From Alistipes muris (GTDB lineage Bacteria; Bacteroidota; Bacteroidia; Bacteroidales; Rikenellaceae): a stretch of 64,000 nt of DNA. Positions within the stretch are counted from its first letter, which is position 1, and every line of letters begins with the position of its first letter. Under the pieces are notes generated by a model. That model was not told the DNA's origin, searched no databases, and saw only the letters and a list, made by a program, of their open reading frames with translations. The position numbers and the translations under genes were made by a program. Shown here piece by piece: positions 46,601 to 54,552 of the stretch. The stretch covers positions 62,001-126,000 of the forward strand of contig NZ_CALPDD010000004.1 in assembly GCF_943193205.1 (NCBI RefSeq), read 5' to 3'.

Positions 46601-47329
46601 GATTTCCTCCTTGAGGAACGATTCTTCGACCGTGATGCCCGTGAGCTCGGTCGTGAAAGTCGTGTGGCGGCAATGGTCGCTCCAGTAAGTATCCAGAATC
46701 CGCAGTTCGGTCTCGTAGGGGTCGCGCCCCTCGCCGCGGAAGTAGCGCACCACCTCGCGCAGGTCGTCGGCGTTCATGGCGAGCCCGTGCCGCTTGCAAT
46801 AAGGCTGCAAGTCGGCGTCCTCCATGGCGCGGAAGCCCTCCAGCACTTCGACCGGCCTGACCTCGGCCTGCTCCATGTCGCTGAGCACGGCGAGGTCCTT
46901 TTCGCGCGATTCGACGGCATTGATATAATAACGGCGGACTTTCGCCAACTCGGCGTCGCTCACGTCGGCATCGAACAGCAGCAGCTTCGACGAACGGATG
47001 CGCACGTCGGCCGAAGGGTCGATCAGCCGCACGCAGTCGACCGCCGACGCAGCCCGCTGGTCGAACTGCCCGGGCAGGAACTCGACGGCGATATACTTGT
47101 GGCCGCTCAGGTCGCACTCCTCGCTCACGGTGTCGGTGACCACCTCGCCGAAGACGGCATAGCGGCTTTTTTCGAGCAGCTCCGCGCTGAAGCCGAACAG
47201 GTCGTAGACGTTCAGCAGCCGCAGCGTGCGGAGCGACAGCCCCAGATCGGCATTCAGTTCGCGCCGCAGGCTCTCGGCTTCGACCCGGAAGCGGGGCAGT
47301 TTCTCGACGAAAATACGGTAGTTTTTCAT
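43610..47329 (-). CDS. purL: Phosphoribosylformylglycinamidine synthase, large single-chain form
   Basis: 1239 residues, the large proteobacterial/eukaryotic type with glutaminase fused at the C-terminus, not the separate purQ/purS/purL type. YWSDHCRHTTF and NETHNHPTEIEPFGGASTC-type segments in the synthetase part, SKEHDSHSL, and a glutaminase domain with nucleophile Cys1074 in ILGICNGFQALVKSG and HGEGKFV. The final residues are encoded by a heptamer tandem repeat. The start is MKNYRIFVEKLP; the upstream frame is not plausible. Confidence 0.97.
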   Translation of the reverse strand: MKNYRIFVEKLPRFRVEAESLRRELNADLGLSLRTLRLLNVYDLFGFSAELLEKSRYAVFGEVVTDTVSEECDLSGHKYIAVEFLPGQFDQRAASAVDCVRLIDPSADVRIRSSKLLLFDADVSDAELAKVRRYYINAVESREKDLAVLSDMEQAEVRPVEVLEGFRAMEDADLQPYCKRHGLAMNADDLREVVRYFRGEGRDPYETELRILDTYWSDHCRHTTFTTELTGITVEESFLKEEIEDSLALYLRIRRELGREHKSLCLMDMATIGARYLRQQGLLDDMEVSDENNACSVYVDVDVDGKTERWLLQFKNETHNHPTEIEPFGGASTCLGGAIRDPLSGRSYVYQAMRVTGAGNIYRKVSDTLPGKLPQSVISRKAAAGYSSYGNQIGLATTHVREIYHDGYVAKRLEVGAVVGAVKAGNVRREKPAPGDRIIMLGGRTGRDGIGGATGSSKEHDSHSLETCGSEVQKGNAPEERKLERLFRRPEVTRLIKKSNDFGAGGVSVAIGELADGLDIYLDRVRTKYSGLNSTELAISESQERMAVVVEAGDAAAFMDYCREENIEAVEVADVTDTARMRMFNGGRMVADLSREFIDSAGAAHFAEAQIGAVADGDPFARPIAGADFAERFANNLREDNVLSQRGLIEMFDSSIGRSTVLMPFGGRTQRSETQVSVQKLPVDGFTRTASVMAFGYNPCVASWSPYHGAAYAVVEAAAKVVAAGARFDRMRYSYQEYFERMTSDPRSWGKPLAALLGALRMQVELGLPSIGGKDSMSGTFQDINVPPMLMAFGITTVDAATVVSTDFKRPGNNLYLIRHTPRENRMPDTAQLRRNFTFVSDRIEAGQIVSAWAVGFGGVAEGLAKMAFGNEVGARATMDERELFGYAYGSILVECEGELDFPAAELLGQTVDDPALTVNGVRMPLDALYRANTERFATVYPDKGDNRAELMDAAPRTGVCTYPGEAVEHPRVCLPVFPGTNCDYDTAKAFRRAGAEVETSVLCNLGGDDILRSIARLRECIDRCHILVLSGGFSAGDEPDGSAKFIVNVLNNKDIRDAVHALLDRGGLILGICNGFQALVKSGLLPYGRLGMVTCESPTLFRNDINRHISQMVTTRVASAASPWLAGFEPGDLHTVAVSHGEGKFVVSEKLARELFDAGQVAFQYVGPDGRPTTEAPWNPNGSSYAIEGITSRDGRILGKMGHTERWEEHLFKNIEGNKRQDLFGNAVGYFRKVKSEK

Positions 47330-47342
47330 TATGGCTGTTTTT

Positions 47343-48437
47343 CTATTGGACGAATTTTCCGGCCCAGCGGGCTGCGTAGTCCGCCGCATCGGTCCCCACG
47401 AACGTCACATGGCCCATCTTGCGTTCGGGGCGGCTCTCGCTCTTGCCGTAGAGGTGGACGAAGACCCCGTCGTGCCGCTCGGCCGCCAGCCGTTCGGCGG
47501 CTTCGAGGTCGCGGCCCAAAATGTTCTTCATGACCGTCGGCGCCTGCAGCCGCGGCTCCTCCAACGGAAGACCCGCCAGGTAGCGCACCAACTCGCGGAA
47601 CTGGTTGGTCGTGCACCCCTCGATGGTCCAATGGCCCGAGTTGTGGGGACGCGGCGCCATCTCGTTGAACCAAAAGCGGTCGCCTTTCACGAAGAGTTCG
47701 ACGGCCAGAATCCCGGTATAGCCGCACGCCCGCATGAAACTTTCTCCGGTCCGGCGCATGCGCTGCTCCAACTCGGGCGAAAGCTCCTGGGCCGGAACGC
47801 AGCAAAGGTCGAGAATGCCGTCGCGGTGGATGTTGCGCCCGACGGGGAAAGTCACCACCTTTTCACCGTCCGCCACCATGACCAAACTGGCCTCGTAGTC
47901 GAAATCGACGAACGCTTCCAGGATACACGGCACGGCCAGCAGCGGCAGCGCCTTGGCCAGGTCCTCCTCCGACCGCAGCACGGCCTGTCCGTGGCCGTCG
48001 TAGCCCAGCGTCCGGGTTTTCAGCACGCAGGGATAACCCACCTGCGCCACGGCATCGCGCAGCGATTGCTCGTCGTCCACCGCCGCAAAGTCGGGGGTGT
48101 CGAATCCGTGGGCGCGGGCGTTCCGCTTCTCGCGCAGGCGGTCCTGCGAATCGTACAAAGGCCTGAATCCCTGCGGGATGTTGTATCGTTCGGCCAGGGG
48201 TATCAGCACCTCGCCCGGCACGTTCTCGAATTCGTAGGTCACGGCGTCGCATTGGCGGCACAGCTCCTCCAAGGCCGCCGCGTCGTCGTAGGCCGCCACA
48301 ATCCGGCCGTCGCACGCCGCAAAGGCGGGCGCATCGGCCGCCGGGTCGAGCGCCACGGTGCGCACCCCGAGCCTGCGCGCCTCCTGCGCAAGCATCAGCC
48401 CCAACTGGCCGCCCCCTATGATGCCGATGGTCTTCAT
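47343..48437 (-). CDS. purK: N5-carboxyaminoimidazole ribonucleotide synthase
   Basis: 364 residues. IIGGGQLGLMLAQEARRLG at the N-terminus, ATP-grasp core with KTRTLGYDGHGQAV and FNEMAPRPHNSGHWTIEGC. It carboxylates AIR with ATP and bicarbonate, feeding PurE encoded one base upstream. Both genes of the bacterial two-step route are thus present. Confidence 0.96.
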   Translation of the reverse strand: MKTIGIIGGGQLGLMLAQEARRLGVRTVALDPAADAPAFAACDGRIVAAYDDAAALEELCRQCDAVTYEFENVPGEVLIPLAERYNIPQGFRPLYDSQDRLREKRNARAHGFDTPDFAAVDDEQSLRDAVAQVGYPCVLKTRTLGYDGHGQAVLRSEEDLAKALPLLAVPCILEAFVDFDYEASLVMVADGEKVVTFPVGRNIHRDGILDLCCVPAQELSPELEQRMRRTGESFMRACGYTGILAVELFVKGDRFWFNEMAPRPHNSGHWTIEGCTTNQFRELVRYLAGLPLEEPRLQAPTVMKNILGRDLEAAERLAAERHDGVFVHLYGKSESRPERKMGHVTFVGTDAADYAARWAGKFVQ

Positions 48438-48438
48438 C

Positions 48439-48918
48439 CTACAATTCGGCTTTCAGCACGTCGGCGGTCTGCTTGGCGCGGAACGCGTCGAGCCGCGCGG
48501 CAAGCTCCCCGTCCTGCAAGGCCAGTATCGAAACGGCTATCAGAGCGGCGTTCTTCGCCCCGTTGATGGCGGTCGTGGCCACCGGAACCCCGGCAGGCAT
48601 CTGCACGATGGAAAGCAGCGAATCCAGCCCGCTGAGCGCCCGCGACTTGACGGGAACGCCCACCACCGGAAGCGTCGTCATCGACGCCACCATGCCCGGC
48701 AGATGGGCCGCGCCCCCGGCCCCGGCGATGATGACCCGGATACCGCGCCCGCGCGCCGTCTTGGCATACTCGCACAACAAATCGGGCGTACGGTGGGCGC
48801 TGACGACCCGCTTTTCGAGCCCGACGCCGAACTCCCCGAGCGTGCGCACGGCCTCGGCCATCACCTCGTAATCGCTCGCCGAACCCATGATCACGCCCAC
48901 TCTGACCGCTGTTTCCAT
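48439..48918 (-). CDS. purE: N5-carboxyaminoimidazole ribonucleotide mutase
   Basis: 159 residues from [20 protein letters not shown]; an ATG nine bases upstream (48927) is equally possible. [11 protein letters not shown] and [25 protein letters not shown] are the class I PurE signatures. It is the first gene of the purine operon, preceded by a long leader. The frame remains open upstream to 49050 but no family homology extends there. Confidence 0.96.
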   Translation of the reverse strand: METAVRVGVIMGSASDYEVMAEAVRTLGEFGVGLEKRVVSAHRTPDLLCEYAKTARGRGIRVIIAGAGGAAHLPGMVASMTTLPVVGVPVKSRALSGLDSLLSIVQMPAGVPVATTAINGAKNAALIAVSILALQDGELAARLDAFRAKQTADVLKAEL

Positions 48919-49165
48919 CTTCTTCATCAATTTTTTTACAGAGCCCAAAAGCGAACCGCCACGGCACTCTATGTCATGGCGGTTCTTATCTATCCTTTTA
49001 TTATGTATGCGGCCGCATGCCGCTCCCGCGAACGAACGCCGCAAACGCATTGCAGGTGCGGCGACAAAGCCCCGGCGCCCTCGCGGCGTCGTCTGCGGCC
49101 CACCGGCCCGTTATGGTCGAAAACAATCATTGCGTATGCGGAATCCGGCGCCGGGCCGGAATACA
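48919..49165 (-). promoter_or_regulatory. Structured 5' leader of the purine operon
   Basis: From the predicted start near 49165 to purE the transcript would have about 245 untranslated nucleotides. It contains several perfect short inverted repeats, notably GAACCGCCA / TGGCGGTTC (plus-strand 48953-48961 and 48977-48985; loop of 15), an ATGCGGCCGCAT palindrome (about 49005-49020), GCCGCA...TGCGGC (49035-49065) and TCCGGC...GCCGGA (49143-49161). Downstream of the first hairpin, CTCTGT could pair with ATAGAG in its loop. No known purine, ZTP or PRPP riboswitch consensus was recognised. Confidence 0.5.
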
Positions 49166-49171
49166 ACGTTA

Positions 49172-49203
49172 CAAAAGTAGCGCTTTCCGGCCGCACCCGC
49201 AAC
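49172..49203 (-). promoter_or_regulatory. Promoter of the purine operon
   Basis: On the minus strand, GTTG (49203-49200), a 20-base spacer and TACTTTTG (49179-49172): one mismatch in -33 and a perfect -7 of the Bacteroidetes consensus. It lies about 255 bases before purE. Confidence 0.7.
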
Positions 49204-49265
49204 CACCCCCCGGCGGATTCTATCGACAAGTTATTCACAATTCACGGCCGCGAATCGGCGGCGCG

Positions 49266-49303
49266 AAAAAGCGGAGGCCCCGCAACAGACGTGCGGAGCC
49301 CCC
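49266..49303 (-). terminator. Intrinsic terminator of the glycan-utilisation operon
   Basis: On the minus strand GGCTCCGCA pairs with TGCGGGGCC (one G-T), followed by TCCGCTTTTT. It lies 28 bases after the stop of the last gene of the locus (49331). Confidence 0.75.
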
Positions 49304-49330
49304 GGCCCTATTCAGAACCGACTTTCAGCG

Positions 49331-50698
49331 TCAGTTCTTGCCGTAGATATAGAATTCCGAAATGTCGACACCGTAAGAGTTTTCATCCGCAACTCCGACC
49401 CACTTGACATAACGCGCATTGCAGGGAGTGAGCTGAACATAGTTGGTATCGCCATACTCGTGGTTAGGCGCATCCGCTATCATCAGTTCGCCATGCAACT
49501 TCCAGTTCTCGCCGTCTTCCGACGTCGAACACTCGAAAGACTTGCCCATAAAGGCAAAGTTCCCCCAGCACGTAACACTGAATCCGACCACCTTCTGCGA
49601 CACTTTCATGTCGATGATGATTTCCAGCCGCGGATTTCCGGAAATCTCGGAACTGGTCGACCCGTCAAAGAGAAGCGTATTGACGTCGTAGCCGTCATAA
49701 GACTTACCATTGGATTCCACCGTCCAACCGTCCGTAGGTAACTTCGTCCACGATGGATCGGCCTTGTCCAGGAACTTCACCAAATCGGACATCTTCACGA
49801 TTTGAATCGCTACCCCGGCGTCCTCCGGGTCGACGACGGCAGTAGCCGATTCGCCGACCATCTCAATCGAGAGCTGCATCGGGAAAGTACCGAGTACGTC
49901 GTCGACTTCGAGAAAATCGTTGGCAAGCGTCCATGTCGTTGCCGAAGACTCTTTCTCCCCGGCCAAAATCGTCACCTCGGCTGCGGGCGAGAAGCTCTCG
50001 TCATCGGCGAACCCCTCGGGAATACCCGCCGACTTGACGACGAACTTCGTATCCTCCAACACGGGACGGTCCGTCACGACCTTCACTTCGCAGGTCATCG
50101 GGTCTTCGTCCAGAATCTGACCGTCGACATAATTGCGAGTGATGACCAATTCATTGCCAGCGATACCCACCAGCGATGCGGCAGCCATATAAGCCTCCTT
50201 TTCGATGACCATCTTGGCCTCGCCGTCAACCACAGGAACCTGCGAACCTCGGGCCTCGACCACGCGCACGCCCAGTTCGTAAGTGACGGACTGAGGTACG
50301 TTGTCCATGAAACCGTAATCCTCCTCGGTTATCGTCACCGAGACGGAAGCCGTTCTGCTGCCAGCCGGAATCACCAGCTCGCTGGCGCTGATTTCGACCA
50401 ACTCGGCAGGCACATTGGCGATGATGGGCTCCACGCGGACGGTGACGTCCTCGGGGCTGGCCTGCGCCAGGGCGATGGTATATTCGCCCGAAAGCGAACC
50501 TTCCACATTCAACGCCCCGTCGCCATCGTAGGTAGCCTTGGAAACGGCTACCCGGTCCGAAGTGCCCGAAATCGTCGCACCGACCGGAGTTTGGGGATAA
50601 CCCGCCAAACCGACCTCCTCGTCGGCACGGCAGCCGGTGAAAAGCGCGGCTCCGCCAGCAAGGGCGAAAAGCAGCGCGTATCTAACTATGTTTTTCAT
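49331..50698 (-). CDS. DUF1735-discoidin lipoprotein of the PUL
   Basis: 455 residues. Lipobox FTGC (Cys23). Two consecutive beta-sandwich DUF1735-type domains (about 40-165 and 170-300; VEISASELVIPAGSRTASVSVTI is typical) and a C-terminal F5/8 type C (discoidin) carbohydrate-binding domain (about 315-455; SQKVVGFSVTCWGNF, ARYVKWVGVADENSYGVDISEFYIYG). I read it as a surface glycan-binding protein that helps capture the substrate of the GH18 encoded just upstream. Last gene of the locus. Confidence 0.8.
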   Translation of the reverse strand: MKNIVRYALLFALAGGAALFTGCRADEEVGLAGYPQTPVGATISGTSDRVAVSKATYDGDGALNVEGSLSGEYTIALAQASPEDVTVRVEPIIANVPAELVEISASELVIPAGSRTASVSVTITEEDYGFMDNVPQSVTYELGVRVVEARGSQVPVVDGEAKMVIEKEAYMAAASLVGIAGNELVITRNYVDGQILDEDPMTCEVKVVTDRPVLEDTKFVVKSAGIPEGFADDESFSPAAEVTILAGEKESSATTWTLANDFLEVDDVLGTFPMQLSIEMVGESATAVVDPEDAGVAIQIVKMSDLVKFLDKADPSWTKLPTDGWTVESNGKSYDGYDVNTLLFDGSTSSEISGNPRLEIIIDMKVSQKVVGFSVTCWGNFAFMGKSFECSTSEDGENWKLHGELMIADAPNHEYGDTNYVQLTPCNARYVKWVGVADENSYGVDISEFYIYGKN

Positions 50699-50767
50699 TG
50701 TTTACTCTTTTTCGGTTAAAATCGTTCCGCGGGCAGGGTCCGCCCCCGCCTGCGAAACGGAATCGAA

Positions 50768-52276
50768 TCAATAGTTCGGCCACTCGGACTGCGCCGGACG
50801 CGAATAGCGAGCCGGCACGTCGTCGGGATAATTGTAACGCGTGGTATCGGCGAACTTGTAGAAATGGGTCGGCGCCTTGAGCGGCGAACCGTAGAGCTTC
50901 TCGGGACCCTTGTTCAACCGGCTAACGAAAATATCGCGCCAATGATTCTTGTACACACTACCGTTGTAATTCTTCAGCGGGTCGGGAGCGAAGCCCATGA
51001 ACCAGCCTTTGCCGATCTTGAGCATGTTCTGCGCGATGGCTGCGGAGAAATTACCGCCCGAACCGTTGTTGAACTCCATCGAGATGCCCGAGCACTGCTT
51101 CTCGGTCATATCGCCGCGCGGCGAGGTCGTCATGCCGTAATCGCCCACAGCAATGTCGCACCATTCGGCAATGCTCTGCCCCTCGATCTCGGTCGGCCAA
51201 AAATCGATCTTGAACGTCATGTAGGAATAAGAGACAACCAGTTTGTCGGGCATCGCTTTTTTGGATTCGTAGGCCAGGCGGGCGGCACGGCCGGAACCGG
51301 GCGCAGCGTAATAAGGATTCGAGAGATCGGGGTCATTCGAGTACTCGTCGTCGAAGCATACGCCGTCGATATTGTAAGTCTCGCAGAACCGGGCGAGCTC
51401 CTCGGCGAACATCCGGCAACCGTAGTCGGAAAGCTGGCCCACGCCGGCCTGGTCGTGATTGCCCAGGACGCACATGAGAACCTTGATACCGCGCTTGCGC
51501 AGGGGCTGGAGGAAGACCTCGTTGTTGTCCATCCAGTACTGGGTCTGCGGATTGAGCTTCAGGAACGGTGCGTTGCGGTCGGGATGGTGGTTGATGTTGC
51601 CCGAGAAAAGGCAGACCACGTCCCACAGCAGACGGCCGTTTTCGAGCTCGAACGTCAGGGCGTTGAGCGGATTGGCGTCGTTCGCCTCGAAGAAGAGGAA
51701 TCCCTTGGGCAGGTCGTCGCCCTTGTAGCAGGTGGGCATCGAAGTCATGTCCTTGACCACGTAGAAGCAATGGCTCTCCTTGAGGACCACGCCCTCGGCT
51801 TCGAGGACCACGGGAATCAGATAACCTTTGCCTGCGACGAGCCCTTCGGCAATCGCGACCGTCATTTCGAGCGTCATTTCGGCACCACGCTCAGCGGCGG
51901 CGAAAAGACCGTCGTTGGCGAAAGTCACCTTGTCGGCCGGATAGAGCTCGTAGGCGGTGCCGTTGGCCTTGTTGTACTGCGCGATGTCATATTCGGTGTC
52001 GACCTTGGCCCTGGCGGTGAAGCCCTCGGCGGGAGCTTTCGTCAAGACCAGACGCAGGTCGGCCGTATGGGTCGCTGTCCAAAGCTCGACGGAAGCATTC
52101 GACTTGCCGGAAGCGGCGTCCTGCAACAGGGCGCCCGTCTGGCTGAGACCCGTTTCGATGGATTCCGCACCGTTCCACTCGCCCACCGTCACATCTTCCG
52201 AACAGGAGCTGAACGCAGCGGCGCACAGCCATGCGGCTGCGACAAGAATGCCGGATTTGAAATATTTGGTTTTCAT
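50768..52276 (-). CDS. GH18 endo-beta-N-acetylglucosaminidase, EndoF/H-like
   Basis: 502 residues, lipoprotein (Cys25 in SSC). Residues 30-175 are a DUF1735-like domain and 185-500 a GH18 barrel. The catalytic line is DGVCFDDE at 304-311: Asp309 and Glu311 keep the D-x-E pair, while the usual inner Asp is Cys307, as EndoH-type enzymes tolerate little else here; the pair needed for substrate-assisted catalysis is intact. It should cut the chitobiose core of N-glycans at the cell surface. The paralogue at 63142-64000 has Phe at this position. Flanked by binding lipoproteins and a SusCD pair. Confidence 0.85.
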   Translation of the reverse strand: MKTKYFKSGILVAAAWLCAAAFSSCSEDVTVGEWNGAESIETGLSQTGALLQDAASGKSNASVELWTATHTADLRLVLTKAPAEGFTARAKVDTEYDIAQYNKANGTAYELYPADKVTFANDGLFAAAERGAEMTLEMTVAIAEGLVAGKGYLIPVVLEAEGVVLKESHCFYVVKDMTSMPTCYKGDDLPKGFLFFEANDANPLNALTFELENGRLLWDVVCLFSGNINHHPDRNAPFLKLNPQTQYWMDNNEVFLQPLRKRGIKVLMCVLGNHDQAGVGQLSDYGCRMFAEELARFCETYNIDGVCFDDEYSNDPDLSNPYYAAPGSGRAARLAYESKKAMPDKLVVSYSYMTFKIDFWPTEIEGQSIAEWCDIAVGDYGMTTSPRGDMTEKQCSGISMEFNNGSGGNFSAAIAQNMLKIGKGWFMGFAPDPLKNYNGSVYKNHWRDIFVSRLNKGPEKLYGSPLKAPTHFYKFADTTRYNYPDDVPARYSRPAQSEWPNY

Positions 52277-52296
52277 ACGTAAATGGCTGTTAGGGA

Positions 52297-53472
52297 TTAT
52301 TTGATTTCGGGAAGCGTCACGGGAACCCACGTCGGAGTGCCGCCCACGGCCGAAAGATTCGTACCGTTGGCATAGTCGACAATCGACGAACCGACACCCT
52401 CGTTGAACTTCCAATAGGCCACCAAGCCCTCGCTTTCGGGGTTGACGCCGTAGATGTTGTTGGCGATCTCGTCGGCCGTGCGGGCAACGCTCCAAACGCG
52501 CAACTCGGAGATTTCACCGGGGATATAACGCTCGTCGTTCCACGACTTGCCGACGTAGCAGTCGCCCGTCAGCGTGACCGAGCCGCTCATCGCCTGGTTG
52601 GAGTAGGCCACCTGCACACCGTTCTGGTAGTAGATGCGCTCGCCGTTGATGGCATCCCACACCACGGCGATATGGACCCACTCGTTGACCGGAAGACCCG
52701 GTGCGGCATTGGCCGCGGGCCAGTTGCCGCCGTTGGCCGAACCCGTAGCCAGCTGGAGCTGGTCGCGCGGACGGTCGGCGTCGCCGATACGCACGAGGAA
52801 ATTGCCCTCGATGCCGAACACCGAACTCAAGGCATCGCCGCGGCCGTCGACCCAATCGGCGCTGCGCAACAGGGCCTCGACGGTCACCTGCTTCATACCG
52901 CTGATAAGGGGGCGCGCCTCGGCCGACCAACTGACCGGGAAATACATGTTCGCGATATTGGCCGTCACATTGATCATCGCACCCTGACGGGCCACGAAAT
53001 AGACCGTCGTGCGGCTGTCGAGCAGACCGACGCCCTTGCACGAAGTGACCGTCACGGGCAGCACGTAACGCTGGCTGCCGTCGAGCGTGTTGATGTCCTT
53101 GAACTCGATTTCGATGGTCTCGCCCGCCACCTGTCCGGCCGCGATGTTGATTTCGTTCGACGAAAGCTCGTAACATTCGGCAGGAAGCACCACGGCGTTG
53201 TCGCCGTAGATCATGTTGTAGGCGGCCACCTCGGCGGGCATGGCTTCGATAGTCACCGCAACGGGCTGCTCGGCGGGCATCGACAGACGCGACTCGATGG
53301 TCTTGGTGTAACCCGGAGTGTCGCTCTTGATGAGCAGGTCGTCGGACATGAGGGCCGACGAAATGTAGAACTTGTTGTCGAAATGGTGCTTGTCGGGATC
53401 GTCGTTCTTGCAGCCCGTGAAAGCGACTGCGGCGAGCGCCGAAAGAACCAAAAGGCATTTGTTGTATTTCAT
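52297..53472 (-). CDS. DUF1735-LamG lipoprotein of the PUL
   Basis: 391 residues. Lipobox FTGC (Cys21). A DUF1735 domain (about 35-160; VDGSQRYVLPVTVTS-like strands) and a C-terminal concanavalin-like LamG domain (about 190-385; QVTVEALLRSADW, EWVHIAVVWDAINGERIYYQNGVQVA, GEISELRVWSVARTADEI). No catalytic residues. Probably a surface glycan-binding protein working with the SusC/D pair. The start was set at the Met that gives a proper signal peptide. Confidence 0.82.
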   Translation of the reverse strand: MKYNKCLLVLSALAAVAFTGCKNDDPDKHHFDNKFYISSALMSDDLLIKSDTPGYTKTIESRLSMPAEQPVAVTIEAMPAEVAAYNMIYGDNAVVLPAECYELSSNEINIAAGQVAGETIEIEFKDINTLDGSQRYVLPVTVTSCKGVGLLDSRTTVYFVARQGAMINVTANIANMYFPVSWSAEARPLISGMKQVTVEALLRSADWVDGRGDALSSVFGIEGNFLVRIGDADRPRDQLQLATGSANGGNWPAANAAPGLPVNEWVHIAVVWDAINGERIYYQNGVQVAYSNQAMSGSVTLTGDCYVGKSWNDERYIPGEISELRVWSVARTADEIANNIYGVNPESEGLVAYWKFNEGVGSSIVDYANGTNLSAVGGTPTWVPVTLPEIK

Positions 53473-53483
53473 GGCTTTCAGTT

Positions 53484-54533
53484 TTAGAGGGAGGGATTCA
53501 TGATGCCGATGGCCTCGCGGGTCTTGGCCCACACCTTGGCGGGGTTGTAGTAGTCGTAGCGGACGTCCTCGATAAGCAGACCCGCACGCGTGTAAGCCGG
53601 CGAAGGAAGCGTGGTCCACCCGGCCCAGGCCTCGATGGCCTCGATCGTGTTGCCGAAGCTGTCGGCCATGCCGGTATAACCGAATTCCTTCTTGTCGTCG
53701 CCGGGACGGGTGGTCTGGGCGGTCACGATGAGCCGGTCGGCCGGCACGCCTGCCACCCTGACGGCGGTCAGAGCCGAGAACGACATCTCGTCGAGCGTCC
53801 TCACGCTACTGGTCGACAGAATCATGTAGGCACACTCTTCGAGCAACGGAATGTTGGCCTCCGTGAGGGCTCCGGTGAAGCCGCGGAAGATAATCAAGCG
53901 CGACGGATTGGCTTCATGCCATGCACGGATGGGCGCGAACAACGCGTCCTGACGGGCGGAATAGACTTCCAGTGCCTCGCCCTGCATACTGCCCACGGCC
54001 AGACCCGGGTAGGTGAAGATGAAACCGTCGTAACCCCAGCGGTCGGCCAGCGCAATCTGCTCATCGACGCGTCCGTCGAGATAAGCCAAGGCATCCTCCT
54101 CGGTGAGCGAAGGGTCCTCCTTGAGCACCTGCGTCCAATCGTTCTCGAACGTCTGCAAGTCGATGTTGAAGAGAACGCGCGTCCCTTTCACCTCGCGGAC
54201 CTGCCGCATCTCGTCGACCAGCGTCCGGCAAAGCTCCCGGGGCGTATTGACCACGATGAAATCGACGCTGTCGGGAATGGCCATGAAGTGCTGCGTGCGG
54301 TGGGTGGTGGCAGCGCCCGCTTCGGGCACGTCCATCGTCACGAACACCGCCTTGTGAGCACCCGCCTTGTACTCCCGAACCGCCTGCATGTACTGCGCGT
54401 AGAGCTCGGGGTGCGCCTGCTCGAACGACCCGTAGTTGACCCCGATGGATTCGGGTTCGACCGCCTCGTGGCAGCCCGCCATGAAAAGAACGGCTGCGAG
54501 GGGCAGGATATGTTTTCTGATATTGAAATTCAT
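53484..54533 (-). CDS. GH18-like lipoprotein with degenerate active site
   Basis: 349 residues. Lipobox MAGC (Cys21). A GH18-type barrel is recognisable from RWGYDGFIFTYPG, which aligns with DGxDxDxE of GH18 enzymes, but Thr174 and Pro176 replace the catalytic Asp and Glu, and Ile172 the inner Asp. It must be catalytically dead by the normal mechanism. Given its place between SusD and the LamG protein, I infer a glycan-binding role in which the old substrate cleft is used for capture. Confidence 0.8.
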   Translation of the reverse strand: MNFNIRKHILPLAAVLFMAGCHEAVEPESIGVNYGSFEQAHPELYAQYMQAVREYKAGAHKAVFVTMDVPEAGAATTHRTQHFMAIPDSVDFIVVNTPRELCRTLVDEMRQVREVKGTRVLFNIDLQTFENDWTQVLKEDPSLTEEDALAYLDGRVDEQIALADRWGYDGFIFTYPGLAVGSMQGEALEVYSARQDALFAPIRAWHEANPSRLIIFRGFTGALTEANIPLLEECAYMILSTSSVRTLDEMSFSALTAVRVAGVPADRLIVTAQTTRPGDDKKEFGYTGMADSFGNTIEAIEAWAGWTTLPSPAYTRAGLLIEDVRYDYYNPAKVWAKTREAIGIMNPSL

Positions 54534-54552
54534 GGTTTGTCGGTTTTATAGG

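Noticed and set aside
43124..47533. A 1469-codon open frame on the plus strand opposite purC and purL
   Set aside because: A shadow of purL: compositionally biased, no motifs and no start context.
48919..49050. N-terminal extension of PurE to 49050
   Set aside because: The extra 44 residues have no PurE homology and run through the leader hairpin; the family begins at the Met near 48918.
48919..49165. Known purine, ZTP or PRPP riboswitch in the purE leader
   Set aside because: I could not find the conserved cores of these classes; only generic inverted repeats are visible. A covariance-model search would settle it.
53484..54533. Calling this protein an active chitinase or endoglycosidase
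   Set aside because: The catalytic Asp and Glu of GH18 are Thr and Pro here.
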